From NCBI GenBank assembly GCA_026005035.1, contig BPKH01000001.1, positions 581,610 through 645,609 of the forward strand: a stretch of DNA of 64,000 bases, in the 5' to 3' direction. Below the pieces are notes generated by a model. That model was not told where the DNA came from. It saw only the letters and a list, made by a program, of their open reading frames with translations, and made no database searches. Each line of letters begins with the position of its first letter. Position 1 is the first letter of the stretch. The translations under genes were made by a program, and so were the position numbers. The DNA is from Porticoccaceae bacterium. GTDB lineage: Bacteria > Pseudomonadota > Gammaproteobacteria > Pseudomonadales > Porticoccaceae. This document shows positions 1-9,150 of the stretch, piece by piece.

Positions 1-1
1 G

Positions 2-308
2 GAGCCGACGCGCATCACCAGCGCCGATACCGTGGTGGAGGTGGCGGCCGAGGCGCTGGGGCGGGCGCGCAAGGCCGGGGCGCAACCAGATCGCGCGCCT
101 CGGGCGCCACGAGTTCGAGGTGATCCAGGCGCGCAAGGCCGCCGAGTCCCTCTCCCTGGACCAACTCCTGCAGCAGGTGGAAAACGGCAACCTGGACGCC
201 GTGGTGCCCTTTCTCGACCTGGCGGTGGCGCGCCTTGCGCCCCTGGTGGCCCTCCTGTCGGTGCAACAGCGCCAGCGGCTTCTCGAGGCGCGCGCCCGCC
301 TGCCGTGA
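2..308 (+). CDS. GGDEF-domain protein, C-terminal end (partial, frameshifted)
   Basis: This is the 3' end of a gene that begins before the window. The first 30 residues (ADTVVEVAAEALGRARKAG) look like the last helices of a GGDEF diguanylate cyclase domain, where the family reads roughly ALYRAKxxGRN. Frame is lost in the G run at 77-80. Removing one G restores the family motif as AGRNQIARLG and joins the reading frame that ends with TGA at 306-308. The tail after GGDEF (about 70 residues, rich in Leu and Gln) has no motif I recognise. The active-site GGDEF motif lies outside the window, so activity cannot be judged. The single extra base is more likely a sequence error than a true null. Confidence 0.6.
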   Translation, partial: SRRASPAPIPWWRWRPRRWGGRARPGRNQIARLGRHEFEVIQARKAAESLSLDQLLQQVENGNLDAVVPFLDLAVARLAPLVALLSVQQRQRLLEARARLP

Positions 309-330
309 TGCTCCCCTGGGCGGAGCGGCC

Positions 331-1104
331 TCAGGATTCCACGAAGGCGCGCTCGATGACGTACTCTCCGAGTTCCCCGTGGCGCGTCTCCCGCAGGCCG
401 AAGGCCTCCAGCACCCGGCAGCTGTCCTTGAGCATCGCCGGGCTGCCGCAGACCATCACCCGGTCCGCGGCGGGATCCAGGGGGGGCAGATCCAGGTCGG
501 AGAAGAGCCGCCCGCTGGTCATGAGCTCGGTGATCCGGCCGTTGTGCAGGTAGGGCTCGCGGGTCACCGTGGGGTAGTAGCGGAAGCGCTCGCGCACCAG
601 CTCCCCAAACCAGGGGTTGGCGGGAAGCTCCGCGGTGAGGTACTGCTGGTAGGCGAGGTCGCGCCGGTACCGGCAGCCATGGACCAGCACCACCTGTTCG
701 AAGGCCTCGTAGACTTCCGGATCCTTGACGATGCTCAGGAAGGGGGCGAGGCCGGTGCCGGTGGCCAACAGCCACAGCCTGCGCCCGGGAAGCAGGCGGT
801 CGACGGTCAAGGTGCCGGTGGGCTTGCGCCCCACCAGGACCCGGTCGCCGGGTCGAATGTGGCGCAGGCGCGAGGTGAGCGGCCCGCCGTCCACCTTGAT
901 GCTGAAAAACTCGAGCCGCTCCTCGTAATTGGCGCTGGCGATGCTGTAGGCTCGCAGCAGGGGCCGCCCCTCCACCTCGAGCCCGACCATAGTGAAGTGT
1001 CCGTTGCGAAAGCGAAAGCCGGGGTCGCGGGTGGTGGTGAAACTGAACAGCCGGTCGGTCCAGTGGTGGACCGAGAGCACCGTTTCCTCGCGCAGATTGG
1101 ACAT
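331..1104 (-). CDS. fpr: Ferredoxin/flavodoxin-NADP+ reductase
   Basis: FAD-dependent ferredoxin (flavodoxin)-NADP+ reductase of the short bacterial Fpr type, 257 residues against about 250-260 for the family. The FAD-binding motif RAYSIAS is near residue 55, the NADP-binding GTGLAPFLS near 115, the VHGCR segment near 143, and the VMVCGSPAML nicotinamide-site motif near 215. The C terminus is an extended tail after YVIERAF rather than the aromatic end of plant enzymes. It exchanges electrons between NADPH and ferredoxin or flavodoxin in the cytoplasm, often for oxidative-stress repair and Fe-S assembly. I chose ATG at 1104; an in-frame GTG two codons upstream (1110) is possible. It is divergent from a LysR gene, as fprA and finR are in Pseudomonas, which suggests redox-responsive control. 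Confidence 0.93.
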   Translation of the reverse strand: MSNLREETVLSVHHWTDRLFSFTTTRDPGFRFRNGHFTMVGLEVEGRPLLRAYSIASANYEERLEFFSIKVDGGPLTSRLRHIRPGDRVLVGRKPTGTLTVDRLLPGRRLWLLATGTGLAPFLSIVKDPEVYEAFEQVVLVHGCRYRRDLAYQQYLTAELPANPWFGELVRERFRYYPTVTREPYLHNGRITELMTSGRLFSDLDLPPLDPAADRVMVCGSPAMLKDSCRVLEAFGLRETRHGELGEYVIERAFVES

Positions 1105-1137
1105 TGGCACAACTCACTCGCCCTGTTTCGAGATCCC

Positions 1138-1166
1138 AGTCTAGGCAAGGGGTTTTTATTGGTAAA
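1138..1166 (-). promoter_or_regulatory. Candidate sigma70 promoter for fpr
   Basis: On the minus strand TTTACC (1161-1166) and TAGACT (1138-1143) are separated by exactly 17 bases, with four of six matches each to the -35 and -10 consensus. The -10 lies about 33 bases upstream of the fpr start. The surrounding block is AT-rich, in sharp contrast to the rest of the window. Confidence 0.45.
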
Positions 1167-1169
1167 ATG

Positions 1170-1185
1170 AATTATTCGAATATTT
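1170..1185. promoter_or_regulatory. Palindromic operator candidate between fpr and the LysR gene
   Basis: TATTCGAATA (1173-1182) is a perfect 10-bp palindrome inside a longer imperfect one. It sits just upstream of the fpr -35 element and about 20 bases before the LysR start. LysR regulators commonly bind such AT-rich dyads in divergent intergenic regions. Assignment to this regulator is inference. Confidence 0.4.
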
Positions 1186-1203
1186 TTATTCTGACCTCTT
1201 GAT

Positions 1204-2124
1204 ATGCGCTACACCCTCCGCCAACTGGAGGTCTTCCTGGCCACCGCCCACCACGAGAACATCAGCCGGGCGGCGGAGGAGCTCGCCATGTCCCAGTCGG
1301 CGGCGAGCAGCGCCCTCAAGGAGTTCGAGGGGCAGTTCAACGTCCGCCTCTTCGATCGCGCCGGCAAGCGGCTTTTGCTCAACGAGCTGGGACGGCTGGT
1401 GCAGCCCCGGGCCGAGGCCCTGCTGGAGCGGGCCAGGGAGCTCGAGCGGCTGCTCGCCGCCCAAGGGGGCGGCGAGGGCGGCGCCGCCGGCACCCTCAAG
1501 GTGGGAGCCACTCTGAGTATCGGCAATTACCTGGCGACCGACTACATCGCCGCCTATCTGGCGGAAAACCCCGGCGCCCAGGTGGAACTCCAGATCGCCA
1601 ACACCGCCCAGGTGGTGGAGGGGGTGAGCCGCTTCAAACTGGACGTGGGGCTGATCGAGGGGGAAGTACACCACCCGGAACTGGAGATCAGCCGCTGGCG
1701 GGAAGACGAATTGGTGGTCTTCTGCGCCCCTACCCACCCCTACGCCCGCCTGCCCGCCCTCGGCGAAGAGCACCTGCGCGCCGCCACCTGGATCCTCCGC
1801 GAGCGCGGTTCCGGCACCCGGCAGGCGTTCGAGCGGGCCATGCACGGCCTGCTGCCGGGCCTGCGGGTGCTCCTCGAGCTCCAGCACAGCGAGGCGATCA
1901 AGCGCGCGGTGCAGGCGGGACTGGGCATCGGCTGCCTGTCGGAGATCATCCTGCGCGAGGATTTCGCCCGCGGCACCCTGGTCCCGCTGCCCGTGCCCGG
2001 CTTCGATTTCCACCGCTACTTTTACGTCGTCCTCCACCGACAGAAATACCGCAGCGCCGTCCTGGAGCGGTGGCTCGAGATCTGCCGCCGGGAGCCACAG
2101 CCGGCGGTGGGGGCAAGCCCGTGA
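1204..2124 (+). CDS. LysR-family transcriptional regulator (FinR-like)
   Basis: Typical LysR regulator of 306 residues. The N-terminal winged helix-turn-helix spans residues 1-60 (LRQLEVFLATA, then SRAAEELAMSQSAASSALK, then LFDRAGKRLLL). A linker follows, and a periplasmic-binding-protein-like effector domain begins at about residue 95 (LKVGATLSIGNYL). It is divergent from fpr across a short AT-rich spacer that carries a palindrome. In Pseudomonas putida the LysR protein FinR occupies this position and activates fprA under superoxide stress. By analogy this one probably controls fpr; no ligand can be inferred from sequence. No strong Shine-Dalgarno precedes the ATG. Its TGA overlaps the GTG of the downstream sensor-kinase-like gene, so the two are co-translated. 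Confidence 0.9.
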   Translation: MRYTLRQLEVFLATAHHENISRAAEELAMSQSAASSALKEFEGQFNVRLFDRAGKRLLLNELGRLVQPRAEALLERARELERLLAAQGGGEGGAAGTLKVGATLSIGNYLATDYIAAYLAENPGAQVELQIANTAQVVEGVSRFKLDVGLIEGEVHHPELEISRWREDELVVFCAPTHPYARLPALGEEHLRAATWILRERGSGTRQAFERAMHGLLPGLRVLLELQHSEAIKRAVQAGLGIGCLSEIILREDFARGTLVPLPVPGFDFHRYFYVVLHRQKYRSAVLERWLEICRREPQPAVGASP

Positions 2125-3485
2125 TCCCCTGGGATGGAGCCCTTCCCCCCACCGCGGCCGCCGCCCTCTGGGCGGGGGCGGCGGTGCTCGCCGGCTATCT
2201 CGGCTGGCGCGGCCGCCGCCTGGCCCGCGAGCGCGCACAGCTCGCCGCCCAGATGGCGGACCGGGAGCGCCACCTGGCCGAACGGGCGAGTCAACTGGCG
2301 CGGGCGCGGCGACTGCTGGTGGAAACCGAAGCCCTCCTCGAGCGGGAGCGGGCGCGCCACCAGGCCGCCGCCGCCGCCCTGGAGCGCTCCGAATCCTATT
2401 TGGCAGCGCTCCTCGAGTCGCTCCCCTTGGGCCTCATAGCCGTCACCGCCAAGGGGCGGATCACCCTCTGGAATCGCAAGGCGGAATCCCTCACCGGCGT
2501 GCCCGCGGCGTCGGCCCTCGAGCGCGATCTGTGGGAGGTGGTGGCCACCGAGGTGGTCACCCGCGAGCGCTTCGAGCGGACCCTGGCCAGCGGCGTCCCC
2601 CAGAGGTTCCGCCACGAGGGGCCGGGGAAAACCTACTTCGAGGTGACCATCCATCCCCTGGAAGCGGGCGAAGCCCGGGCCGCCATCCTGGTGGAAGACG
2701 TCAGCCAGCAGGTGCGCGCCGAGCAAATGGTGGTCCAGCAGGAAAAGGTCTCGGCGGCCGGGGAGCTGGCGGCCGGCTTCGCCGGCGACCTGGCCGCGCC
2801 CCTGGCGGCGATTCTCGACGACGTGGCGGAGATCCGCGCGGTGCTCGCCCAGGCCGCGCCGCAGGCCGCCGGCTCCCTGGCGCAAAGCCTAGAGCGGCTG
2901 GCGCGGCTCCTCGACGATGCCGCCGACAAGGGGCGCTGGGCGGCGGCGGTGATCGACAACCTGCGCGCCTTCGCCGCCGGCGGCGATCGCCGTACCGTCG
3001 ACCCCGCCGAACTGGTGGACGAGGCCCTCGCCCTCGCCCGCCGCACTCTGGCGATTCCCGGCCGCCTCGCCTTCCGCGACCTGGAGGTGGAGCGCCACTA
3101 CGACGCCGAGCGCTCGCCTCTGCACTGCCATCCCGAGGAGCTCAAGCTCGTTCTCCTCAACCTCCTGCGCCACGCGCTCTCCGCGCTGGCCCGCTGGGAG
3201 CGGCGCGGAGAGCGCCCGCGCCTCGAGGTGCTGCTCGCCGACACCCACGAGGGCCTGTGGATCGAGATCCGCCACCCCGCACCCCTGGATCCCGGCGAGC
3301 GCGCGCGCCTGTTTCAACCCTTCCACGCCGAACCGCGGGGCGAGCGCGGCCCCGGCGAACGCCTGTCCTTTTCGCGCTTCGTGGTGGAAGATCACCACGG
3401 CGGGGAATTGACCGCCGAGACCGATCCCGCCACCGGCACCTGCTACCGCCTCCGCCTGCCGCCGTCGGGCGAAGGCGACGACTGA
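2121..3485 (+). CDS. PAS-domain sensor histidine kinase homologue with degenerate catalytic motifs
   Basis: A 454-residue protein with one N-terminal membrane helix (about 10-30), a coiled-coil stretch rich in Arg, Ala and Glu (about 35-85), a PAS domain (about 90-195, LLESLPLGLIAVTAKGRI) and an NtrB-type kinase core. The family motif around the phospho-accepting His is AHELNQPL; here it reads AGDLAAPL, so the His is missing. The N-box has RHA where Asn is expected, and the Asp-x-Gly-x-Gly and second Gly-rich ATP-lid motifs are not recognisable. The protein is therefore probably not an active autokinase and may act as a scaffold or modulator. I chose GTG at 2121: it overlaps the LysR stop in GTGA and has GGTGGGGG upstream. 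No response regulator is adjacent. Confidence 0.75.
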   Translation: MIPWDGALPPTAAAALWAGAAVLAGYLGWRGRRLARERAQLAAQMADRERHLAERASQLARARRLLVETEALLERERARHQAAAAALERSESYLAALLESLPLGLIAVTAKGRITLWNRKAESLTGVPAASALERDLWEVVATEVVTRERFERTLASGVPQRFRHEGPGKTYFEVTIHPLEAGEARAAILVEDVSQQVRAEQMVVQQEKVSAAGELAAGFAGDLAAPLAAILDDVAEIRAVLAQAAPQAAGSLAQSLERLARLLDDAADKGRWAAAVIDNLRAFAAGGDRRTVDPAELVDEALALARRTLAIPGRLAFRDLEVERHYDAERSPLHCHPEELKLVLLNLLRHALSALARWERRGERPRLEVLLADTHEGLWIEIRHPAPLDPGERARLFQPFHAEPRGERGPGERLSFSRFVVEDHHGGELTAETDPATGTCYRLRLPPSGEGDD

Positions 3486-3498
3486 GAGAGAATCGCCC

Positions 3499-5389
3499 GT
3501 GCGCGCACCCCTCGGCCTGCTGTTCGTCCTCTTCGCCCTCCCCGGGGCGGCGCTGGACCTTTTCGGGCGCGAGGAGGCCGCTCGGCGCTTTCCCGAAGGG
3601 GCGCAGCTCTATGAGCGCCACTGCGCCGCCTGCCACGACCGCGGCGACGCGCGCACCCCGTCCGCTTCGCTGCTCTTCGACATGGCTCCGGAAGCGGTGC
3701 TCGCCGCCCTCACCGACGGCCCGATGCGCGCCCAGGGGGCCGCGCTGAGCCCGGCGGAACGGCGGGCGGTGGCGGAATTCCTCACCAACCGCCGCCTCGA
3801 GCCCCGCCGCGCGCGCGCCGAACCGCGCTGTGAGGGTGCGGCGGCCCGCTTCGACTTCTCCGCCCCGCCGCCGTTTTGGAACTGGGGCCTGGACCGGGGC
3901 GGGCGCCACTTCGTGCCCGGCGCCGTCGCCGGCATCCACCGGGACAACGTCGCCCGCCTCCGCCTGCGCTGGGTGCACGCCTTTCCCGGCAGCCAGCGGA
4001 TGCGCTCCCAGCCCGCCCTCGCCGGCGGGGCGGTGATCGCCGGCAGCCACGCCGGGCGGGTGCGGGCCCTGGACCTGGAGACGGGCTGCCTGCGCTGGGA
4101 ATTCCGCGCCGACGCCGAGGTGCGCACCGCGGTGGTGGTCTCGCCCTGGCCGGCCGGCGATGCGAGCGCTCGGCCCCTGGCCTACTTCGGCGACCTGCGG
4201 GCCAACGTCTACGCCGTGGACGCGGCCACTGGGCGGCTCGTCTGGAAGGCCAGGCTCGACGACCACCCGGCGGCGGTGATCACCGGCGCGCCCGCCTTAC
4301 ACCGAGGGGTGCTCTACGTCCCCGTGAGCTCTCTGGAGGAGGCGGCGGCCGCCGCCCCGGGTTACCCCTGCTGCACCTTCCGCGGCGCGGTGGCGGCCCT
4401 GGACGCCGCGAGCGGGCGGCTGCTGTGGCGCACCTTTCTCGTCCCCGAGCCGCGCCCTCGGCCGCCTCCCGGCCCCGCCTTCGGCCCGTCGGGGGTGGCG
4501 GTGTGGATGAGCCCCACCGTGGACGAAGCGCGGGGGCTCCTCTTCGTCGCCACCGGCGACAACTACTCAGACCCCGCCACCGAGCTCCCCGACGCCGTGG
4601 TGGCCCTGGATCTCAAAAGCGGCGCCATCCGCTGGCACCGCCAACTGCTCGCCGGCGACGCCTGGAACGTGGACTGCTTCGCCCGCCTCGCCGGCAACTG
4701 CCCCGAGGAGGCGGGGCCCGATCACGACTTCGGCGCCGGCTTGATCCTCGCACCCGCCCCCGGGGGGCGCGAACTCCTGTTCGCCGGCCAAAAGTCGGGG
4801 GGTCGTCTACGCCCTCGATCCAGCGGACGGCGCGCTCGTCTGGCAGACCCGGGTGGGCCGGGGCGGACCTGCCGGCGGCATCGTCTTCGGCATGGCGGCC
4901 AACGCCGAGCGGCTCTTCGTGCCGGTCTTCGACCTGCACCAGTTGCCCCACCTGCCCCATCCCCCGCGGCCGGGTTTGCACGCGCTCGACCTCGCCAGCG
5001 GCCGCCCCCTTTGGTACGCCCCCGCCCCCGATGCCTGCGGAGCGCGTCCGGGCTGCGCGCGCGGCAGTGCCGGCACCCCCACCGCCACCGAGACGCTGGT
5101 CTTCGCGCCGAGCGAGGACGGCCACCTGCGCGCCTACGACGCCGCGACCGGCGCGCTCCTCTGGGCGTTCGACACCGCCCGGGAATGGCCCGCGGTCAAC
5201 GGCGTGCCCGGACGGGGCGGCGCCATCAGCGGCGGCGCCGCCCCCCTTCCCTGGCGGGGGCGGCTGATCGCCGTCTCCGGCTACGGCTTTGCCGGCCGCA
5301 TGTCGGGCAACCTGCTCATGGTCTTCGCGGTGGAGGATCCCCCCGATCCCGCTGCCGGCAGTAGGCGCGCCAGCCCCCCAGCGCCGTGA
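3499..5389 (+). CDS. Cytochrome c / PQQ-dependent dehydrogenase, polyvinyl-alcohol-dehydrogenase-like (frameshifted)
   Basis: Exported quinohaemoprotein. A signal peptide occupies residues 1-19, then a small c-type cytochrome domain with haem motif CAACH (about residue 42), then a PQQ beta-propeller with repeated ALDxxxGxxxW blades. Segments such as YPCCTFRGAVAALD and VATGDNYSDP resemble the polyvinyl-alcohol dehydrogenase group, which has this cytochrome-propeller order. It should oxidise an alcohol in the periplasm and pass electrons to a cytochrome; the substrate is unknown. Frame breaks in a run of six G at 4797-4802. Deleting one G restores KSGVVYALDPADG and continues to TGA at 5389, giving 629 residues. 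The frameshift is probably a sequence error because both halves are well preserved. It follows the sensor-kinase-like gene by 13 bases. Confidence 0.75.
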
Positions 5390-5612
5390 TCGCCCGAGCG
5401 CCGACCAGGGCGCGCGGCTCGCACGACGCCTGGGCTTCCGCGCGCTCGCCGCTCGCCGCTCGCCGCACGTTTGGGCAGGCACGTGTGCACTCGACAGAGG
5501 CTCGCCCCTGCCCCGCCTCCTTCTCTGTCCCTGGAGGGCGCCCGCTTATCTGCGCTCTCGCACCCCCCAATCCGCAGACCAGGGGTGGACGCCTCCGCAA
5601 GGAATCTCTCCC
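5390..5612. other. Intergenic gap without a recognisable feature
   Basis: This is the gap between two convergent genes. It contains a short run of four TCGCC-type units (about 5447-5464) but no convincing terminator hairpin, RNA gene or reading frame with family character. I see nothing else to annotate. Confidence 0.5.
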
Positions 5613-7961
5613 TCAGCCGCCCCAACGCCAGTCGCGGATCTCGGGGGGATCTTCGCCGTGCTCGAGGATGTAGCGGCGGTGCGCCACCAGGCGGCGGTGC
5701 ATCGCCTGGCGCAGGTAGCCGGCGCGGTCGGCGAGGCGGGGCACCCGGTCGGCGACGTCCATCACCAGGTGGAAGCGATCCAGCTCGTTGCGCACCACCA
5801 TGTCGAAGGGGGTGGTGGTGGTGCCCTCTTCCTTGTAACCGCGGACGTGGAGGTGGGGATGGCAGCGGCGCCGGTAGGTGAGCCGGTGGATGAGCCAGGG
5901 GTAGCCGTGGAAGGCGAAGATCACCGGCACGTCGACGCCGAACAGGGCGTCGAAGGCGCGCTCCGGAAGTCCGTGGGGGTGCTCCTCGCGGGGTTGGAGG
6001 GCCATCAGGTCCACCACGTTCACCACCCGCACCCTGAGGTCCGGGGCGAGCTCCCGCAGCAGTTCCACGGCCGCCAAGGTCTCGATGGTGGGGACGTCGC
6101 CGCAACAGGCCATGACCACGTCGGGGCGCTCCCCCTGGTCGCTGCTGGCCCACTCCCAGATGCCGACCCCGGCTTCCACGTGGGCCTCGGCGGCATCGGG
6201 ATCGAGCCACTGGGGCTCGGGCTGTTTACCGGCGACGATCACGTTGACCAGGTGGCGGGAAGCCAGGCAGCGCGCGGCCACCGCCAACAGCGTGTTGGCG
6301 TCGGGGGGTAGATAGACGCGCACGATGTCCGCCTTCTTGTTGACCACGTGGTCGAGAAAACCCGGATCCTGGTGGGAAAAGCCGTTGTGGTCTTGGCGCC
6401 AGACGTGGGAGGTGAGCAGGATGTTGAGGGAGGCGATGGGGGCGCGCCAGGGCACCTCGCGACTCACCTTGAGCCACTTGGCGTGCTGGTTGAACATCGA
6501 GTCGACGATGTGGATGAACGCCTCGTAGCAGGAAAAAAAGCCGTGGCGGCCGGTGAGCAGGTAACCTTCGAGCCATCCCTCGCAGAGGTGTTCGGAGAGG
6601 ATCTCCATCACCCGCCCCCGCGGTGAAAGGTGCTCGTCCCAGGGCAGGCGCGCCGCGAGCCAGGTGCGGTCGGTGATCTCGAAGACCGCCGAGAGGCGGT
6701 TGGAGTCGGTCTCGTCTGGGCCGAAGAGGCGGAAGTTGTCGGGATTGAGCCGAATCAGATCGCGCAGCCAGGCGCCGAGGCGGCGGGTGGCCTCGCCCGC
6801 GACGCGCCCGGGCTCCGGAACCGCTAGAGCATGCGCCCGCCAGTCGGGCAGCCGCAGCGGGCGCAGCAAAAACCCACCGTTGGCGTGGGGGTTCGCCCCC
6901 AGTCGCCGCTCCCCTTCGGGGGCGAGAGCCAGAATGTCAGCTAGAGGGCGGCCCTCGGCGTCGAACAGTTCCGCCGGCCGATAGCTGCGCAGCCATTCCT
7001 CGAGGAGCGCCAGGTGTTCGGGCGTGGTGGGGTCGGGAATGGGCACCTGGTGGCTGCGCCAAAAGTCCGCGACCCGGCGGCCGTCCACCGCGGCGGGACC
7101 GGTCCAGCCCTTGGGGGTGCGCAAGATGAGCAGGGGCCAGCGGGGCGACCGCTCTGCCCCCTCGCCGCGCGCCGCCTCGCGAATGGCTGCCAATTCGTCG
7201 AAACAGGCGTCCAGGGCCGCAGCCAGGGCGCGGTGGACCTCCTCCGGCTCGTCGCCGGCCACCAGCCGGGGCGCGTACCCCAGCCCCTCGAAATAGCGCA
7301 GCAGCTCCGCCTCGGGAATGCGGGCGAGCAGGGTGGGGTTGGCGATCTTGTAGCCGTTCAGGTGGAGCACCGGCAACACCGCGCCGTCGCGGGCGGGGTT
7401 CAGGAACCGGCCGCCCTGCCAGGAGGCGGCCAGGGGACCGGTCTCCGCCTCGCCGTCACCCACCACGCAGACGGCCACCAGGTCGGGGTTGTCCAACACC
7501 GCCCCCTGGGCGTGGGCGAGGCTGTAGCCGAGTTCACCGCCCTCGTGGATCGAGCCGGGCGTCTCCGGGCCGCAGTGGCTGGGAAAGCCGCCCGGTGCCG
7601 AGAAGGCGCGAAACAACCGGCCCATCCCCTCGCGGTCGCGGGAATACGCCGGATACCGTTCGCCGAGGGTTCCCTCGAGCCAGGTGTTGGCGAACAGGGC
7701 GGGGCCGCCGTGGCCGGGACCGGTGACGAACAGCACCGCCAGATCGCGCGCCCGAACGATCCGGTTGAGGTGGGCGTAGAGGAGATTGAGACCCGGACAG
7801 GTGCCCCAATGGCCGAGCCGCCGCGGCTTGATGTGGGCCGGCGACAGGGGCTCCTCGAGGAGCGGGTTGTCGCGCAGAAAAATCTGCCCCACGCATAGGT
7901 AATTGGCGGCCCGCCACCAGCGGTCGATCCATTCCAGTTCGCAGTCGCGCAGGTCACTCAC
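5613..7961 (-). CDS. xfp: Phosphoketolase (xylulose 5-phosphate / fructose 6-phosphate)
   Basis: Thiamine-diphosphate enzyme that splits xylulose 5-phosphate (or fructose 6-phosphate) with phosphate into acetyl phosphate plus glyceraldehyde 3-phosphate (or erythrose 4-phosphate). At 782 residues it matches the usual 790-820. Family motifs in order are HWGTCPGLN (about 50), GPGHGGPAL (about 82), [12 protein letters not shown] (about 142), the thiamine-diphosphate motif [11 protein letters not shown] (about 166), and the C-terminal [16 protein letters not shown] signature (about 715). The start is decided by AAAGGAGG, which overlaps an upstream GTG; the GTG at 7961 lies 8 bases from it and overlaps the end of ackA by 8 bases. 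Translational coupling to acetate kinase fits the pathway, since acetyl phosphate is passed on to make ATP and acetate. Confidence 0.95.
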   Translation of the reverse strand: MSDLRDCELEWIDRWWRAANYLCVGQIFLRDNPLLEEPLSPAHIKPRRLGHWGTCPGLNLLYAHLNRIVRARDLAVLFVTGPGHGGPALFANTWLEGTLGERYPAYSRDREGMGRLFRAFSAPGGFPSHCGPETPGSIHEGGELGYSLAHAQGAVLDNPDLVAVCVVGDGEAETGPLAASWQGGRFLNPARDGAVLPVLHLNGYKIANPTLLARIPEAELLRYFEGLGYAPRLVAGDEPEEVHRALAAALDACFDELAAIREAARGEGAERSPRWPLLILRTPKGWTGPAAVDGRRVADFWRSHQVPIPDPTTPEHLALLEEWLRSYRPAELFDAEGRPLADILALAPEGERRLGANPHANGGFLLRPLRLPDWRAHALAVPEPGRVAGEATRRLGAWLRDLIRLNPDNFRLFGPDETDSNRLSAVFEITDRTWLAARLPWDEHLSPRGRVMEILSEHLCEGWLEGYLLTGRHGFFSCYEAFIHIVDSMFNQHAKWLKVSREVPWRAPIASLNILLTSHVWRQDHNGFSHQDPGFLDHVVNKKADIVRVYLPPDANTLLAVAARCLASRHLVNVIVAGKQPEPQWLDPDAAEAHVEAGVGIWEWASSDQGERPDVVMACCGDVPTIETLAAVELLRELAPDLRVRVVNVVDLMALQPREEHPHGLPERAFDALFGVDVPVIFAFHGYPWLIHRLTYRRRCHPHLHVRGYKEEGTTTTPFDMVVRNELDRFHLVMDVADRVPRLADRAGYLRQAMHRRLVAHRRYILEHGEDPPEIRDWRWGG

Positions 7962-9147
7962 AGTTCGCACCTCCTTTCGTTTTGCCGGCCGTCGCGGCGA
8001 GCAATCGGCTGGCGTGGCGAGCGATCACCCGCTCTTCGTCGGCGGGCAGGGCGAGCGCCGCCACGGGGCTGTCCGGGCGGGAAAGGCGCGCCTCCCCGCG
8101 GCGGTTGGCCGCCTCGTCGAAGTGGAGGCCCAACCAGGCGAGCCGCCGGCAGAGGCGGGCGCGCAGCTCGGGGAGGTGTTCGGCGAGCCCGCCGGTGAGC
8201 ACCAGGGCGTCGACTCCCTCGAGCGCCGCGGCCAGAGAACCGACGGCGCGCGCCAGGTGGTGGACGAAATAGTCCACGGCGAAGTGCGCCTCGGGGCGGG
8301 ACTCACCGAGCAGCGCCCCGAGGTCGCCGCTGCCGCCGACGAGGCCTCGCAGGCCGCTCTCCTCTTCGAGCATGCGGTCGATCTGCGCCGCCGACAACCC
8401 CTCCTCGCGCAGCCACCACAACAGGATGCCGGGATCCAGAGACCCCGGCCGGGTGGCCATGGGCACGCCATCGAGGGGCGTCAAGCCCATGGTGGTGGCC
8501 AGAGACCGCCGCCCCCGCAGGGCGGTGAGGCTCACTCCCCGGCCGAGATGGGCCACCACCACCCGGCCGTCGGCACTGCCTCCCAGGTAAAAGGGCAAGA
8601 CCTCCACCACCGACTCCAGAGAGAGGCCGTGGAAGCCGTAGCGGCGCACCCCCCGCGCCGCGTAGCGACGGGGGATGGCGTAGAGCCGCTCCCGCTCGGG
8701 CAGGGTGCGGTGGAAGGCGGTGTCGAAACAGGCCACCTGGAGTGTGCCCGGGAGGGCGCGACGGGCGGCACGAATGACCGCCAGGGCGGGGGGCTGGTGG
8801 AGGGGCGCCAAGGGCGCCAGGGCGGCGAGAGCGGCGAGCACCCCTTCGTCCACCACCACCGGGTCGGCGAAGCGCTCGCCACCGTGGACCACCCGGTGGC
8901 CCACAGCGGCCGGCCGGGGCAGGCCATCCTGTTCCTCCACGAGCGCCAGCACGGCGGCGAGCGCCGCCTGGTGGTCGCCGCCCGCCAGCGGCCGCGACCC
9001 CTCCGCCTCCGCACCGCGCCACTCGAGGCACGGCCGACCGCTGCCCGCGAGCCCCCGGCACTGGCCGGCCAACAGCCGCCTCTCCGCAGCGTCGAAGAGG
9101 GCGAACTTGAGGCTGGAGGAACCGACGTTCAGCGCCAGGATCGCCAC
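7954..9147 (-). CDS. ackA: Acetate kinase
   Basis: ATP:acetate phosphotransferase, 397 residues, ASKHA fold. Visible motifs are [13 protein letters not shown] at the N terminus, GHRVVHGGE (about 84), FDTAFH (about 143), RRYGFHGLS (about 168), the phosphate-loop-like AHLGRGVSL (about 199) and [10 protein letters not shown] (about 229). In the well-studied Methanosarcina enzyme the loop is HLGNGAS, so a conserved Asn is Arg here, and TRSGDxDP has become TRPGSLDP. These variants may be a subgroup trait and do not rule out activity. The gene starts 3 bases after the GH65 gene and overlaps xfp, so it converts phosphoketolase-made acetyl phosphate to acetate with ATP formation. Confidence 0.9.
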   Translation of the reverse strand: MAILALNVGSSSLKFALFDAAERRLLAGQCRGLAGSGRPCLEWRGAEAEGSRPLAGGDHQAALAAVLALVEEQDGLPRPAAVGHRVVHGGERFADPVVVDEGVLAALAALAPLAPLHQPPALAVIRAARRALPGTLQVACFDTAFHRTLPERERLYAIPRRYAARGVRRYGFHGLSLESVVEVLPFYLGGSADGRVVVAHLGRGVSLTALRGRRSLATTMGLTPLDGVPMATRPGSLDPGILLWWLREEGLSAAQIDRMLEEESGLRGLVGGSGDLGALLGESRPEAHFAVDYFVHHLARAVGSLAAALEGVDALVLTGGLAEHLPELRARLCRRLAWLGLHFDEAANRRGEARLSRPDSPVAALALPADEERVIARHASRLLAATAGKTKGGANCE

Positions 9148-9150
9148 TCC

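Noticed and set aside
5447-5464. Short TCGCC tandem run as a CRISPR or regulatory repeat
   Set aside because: Only about four 5- to 6-bp units with no spacers. No CRISPR array or cas gene is present in the window.
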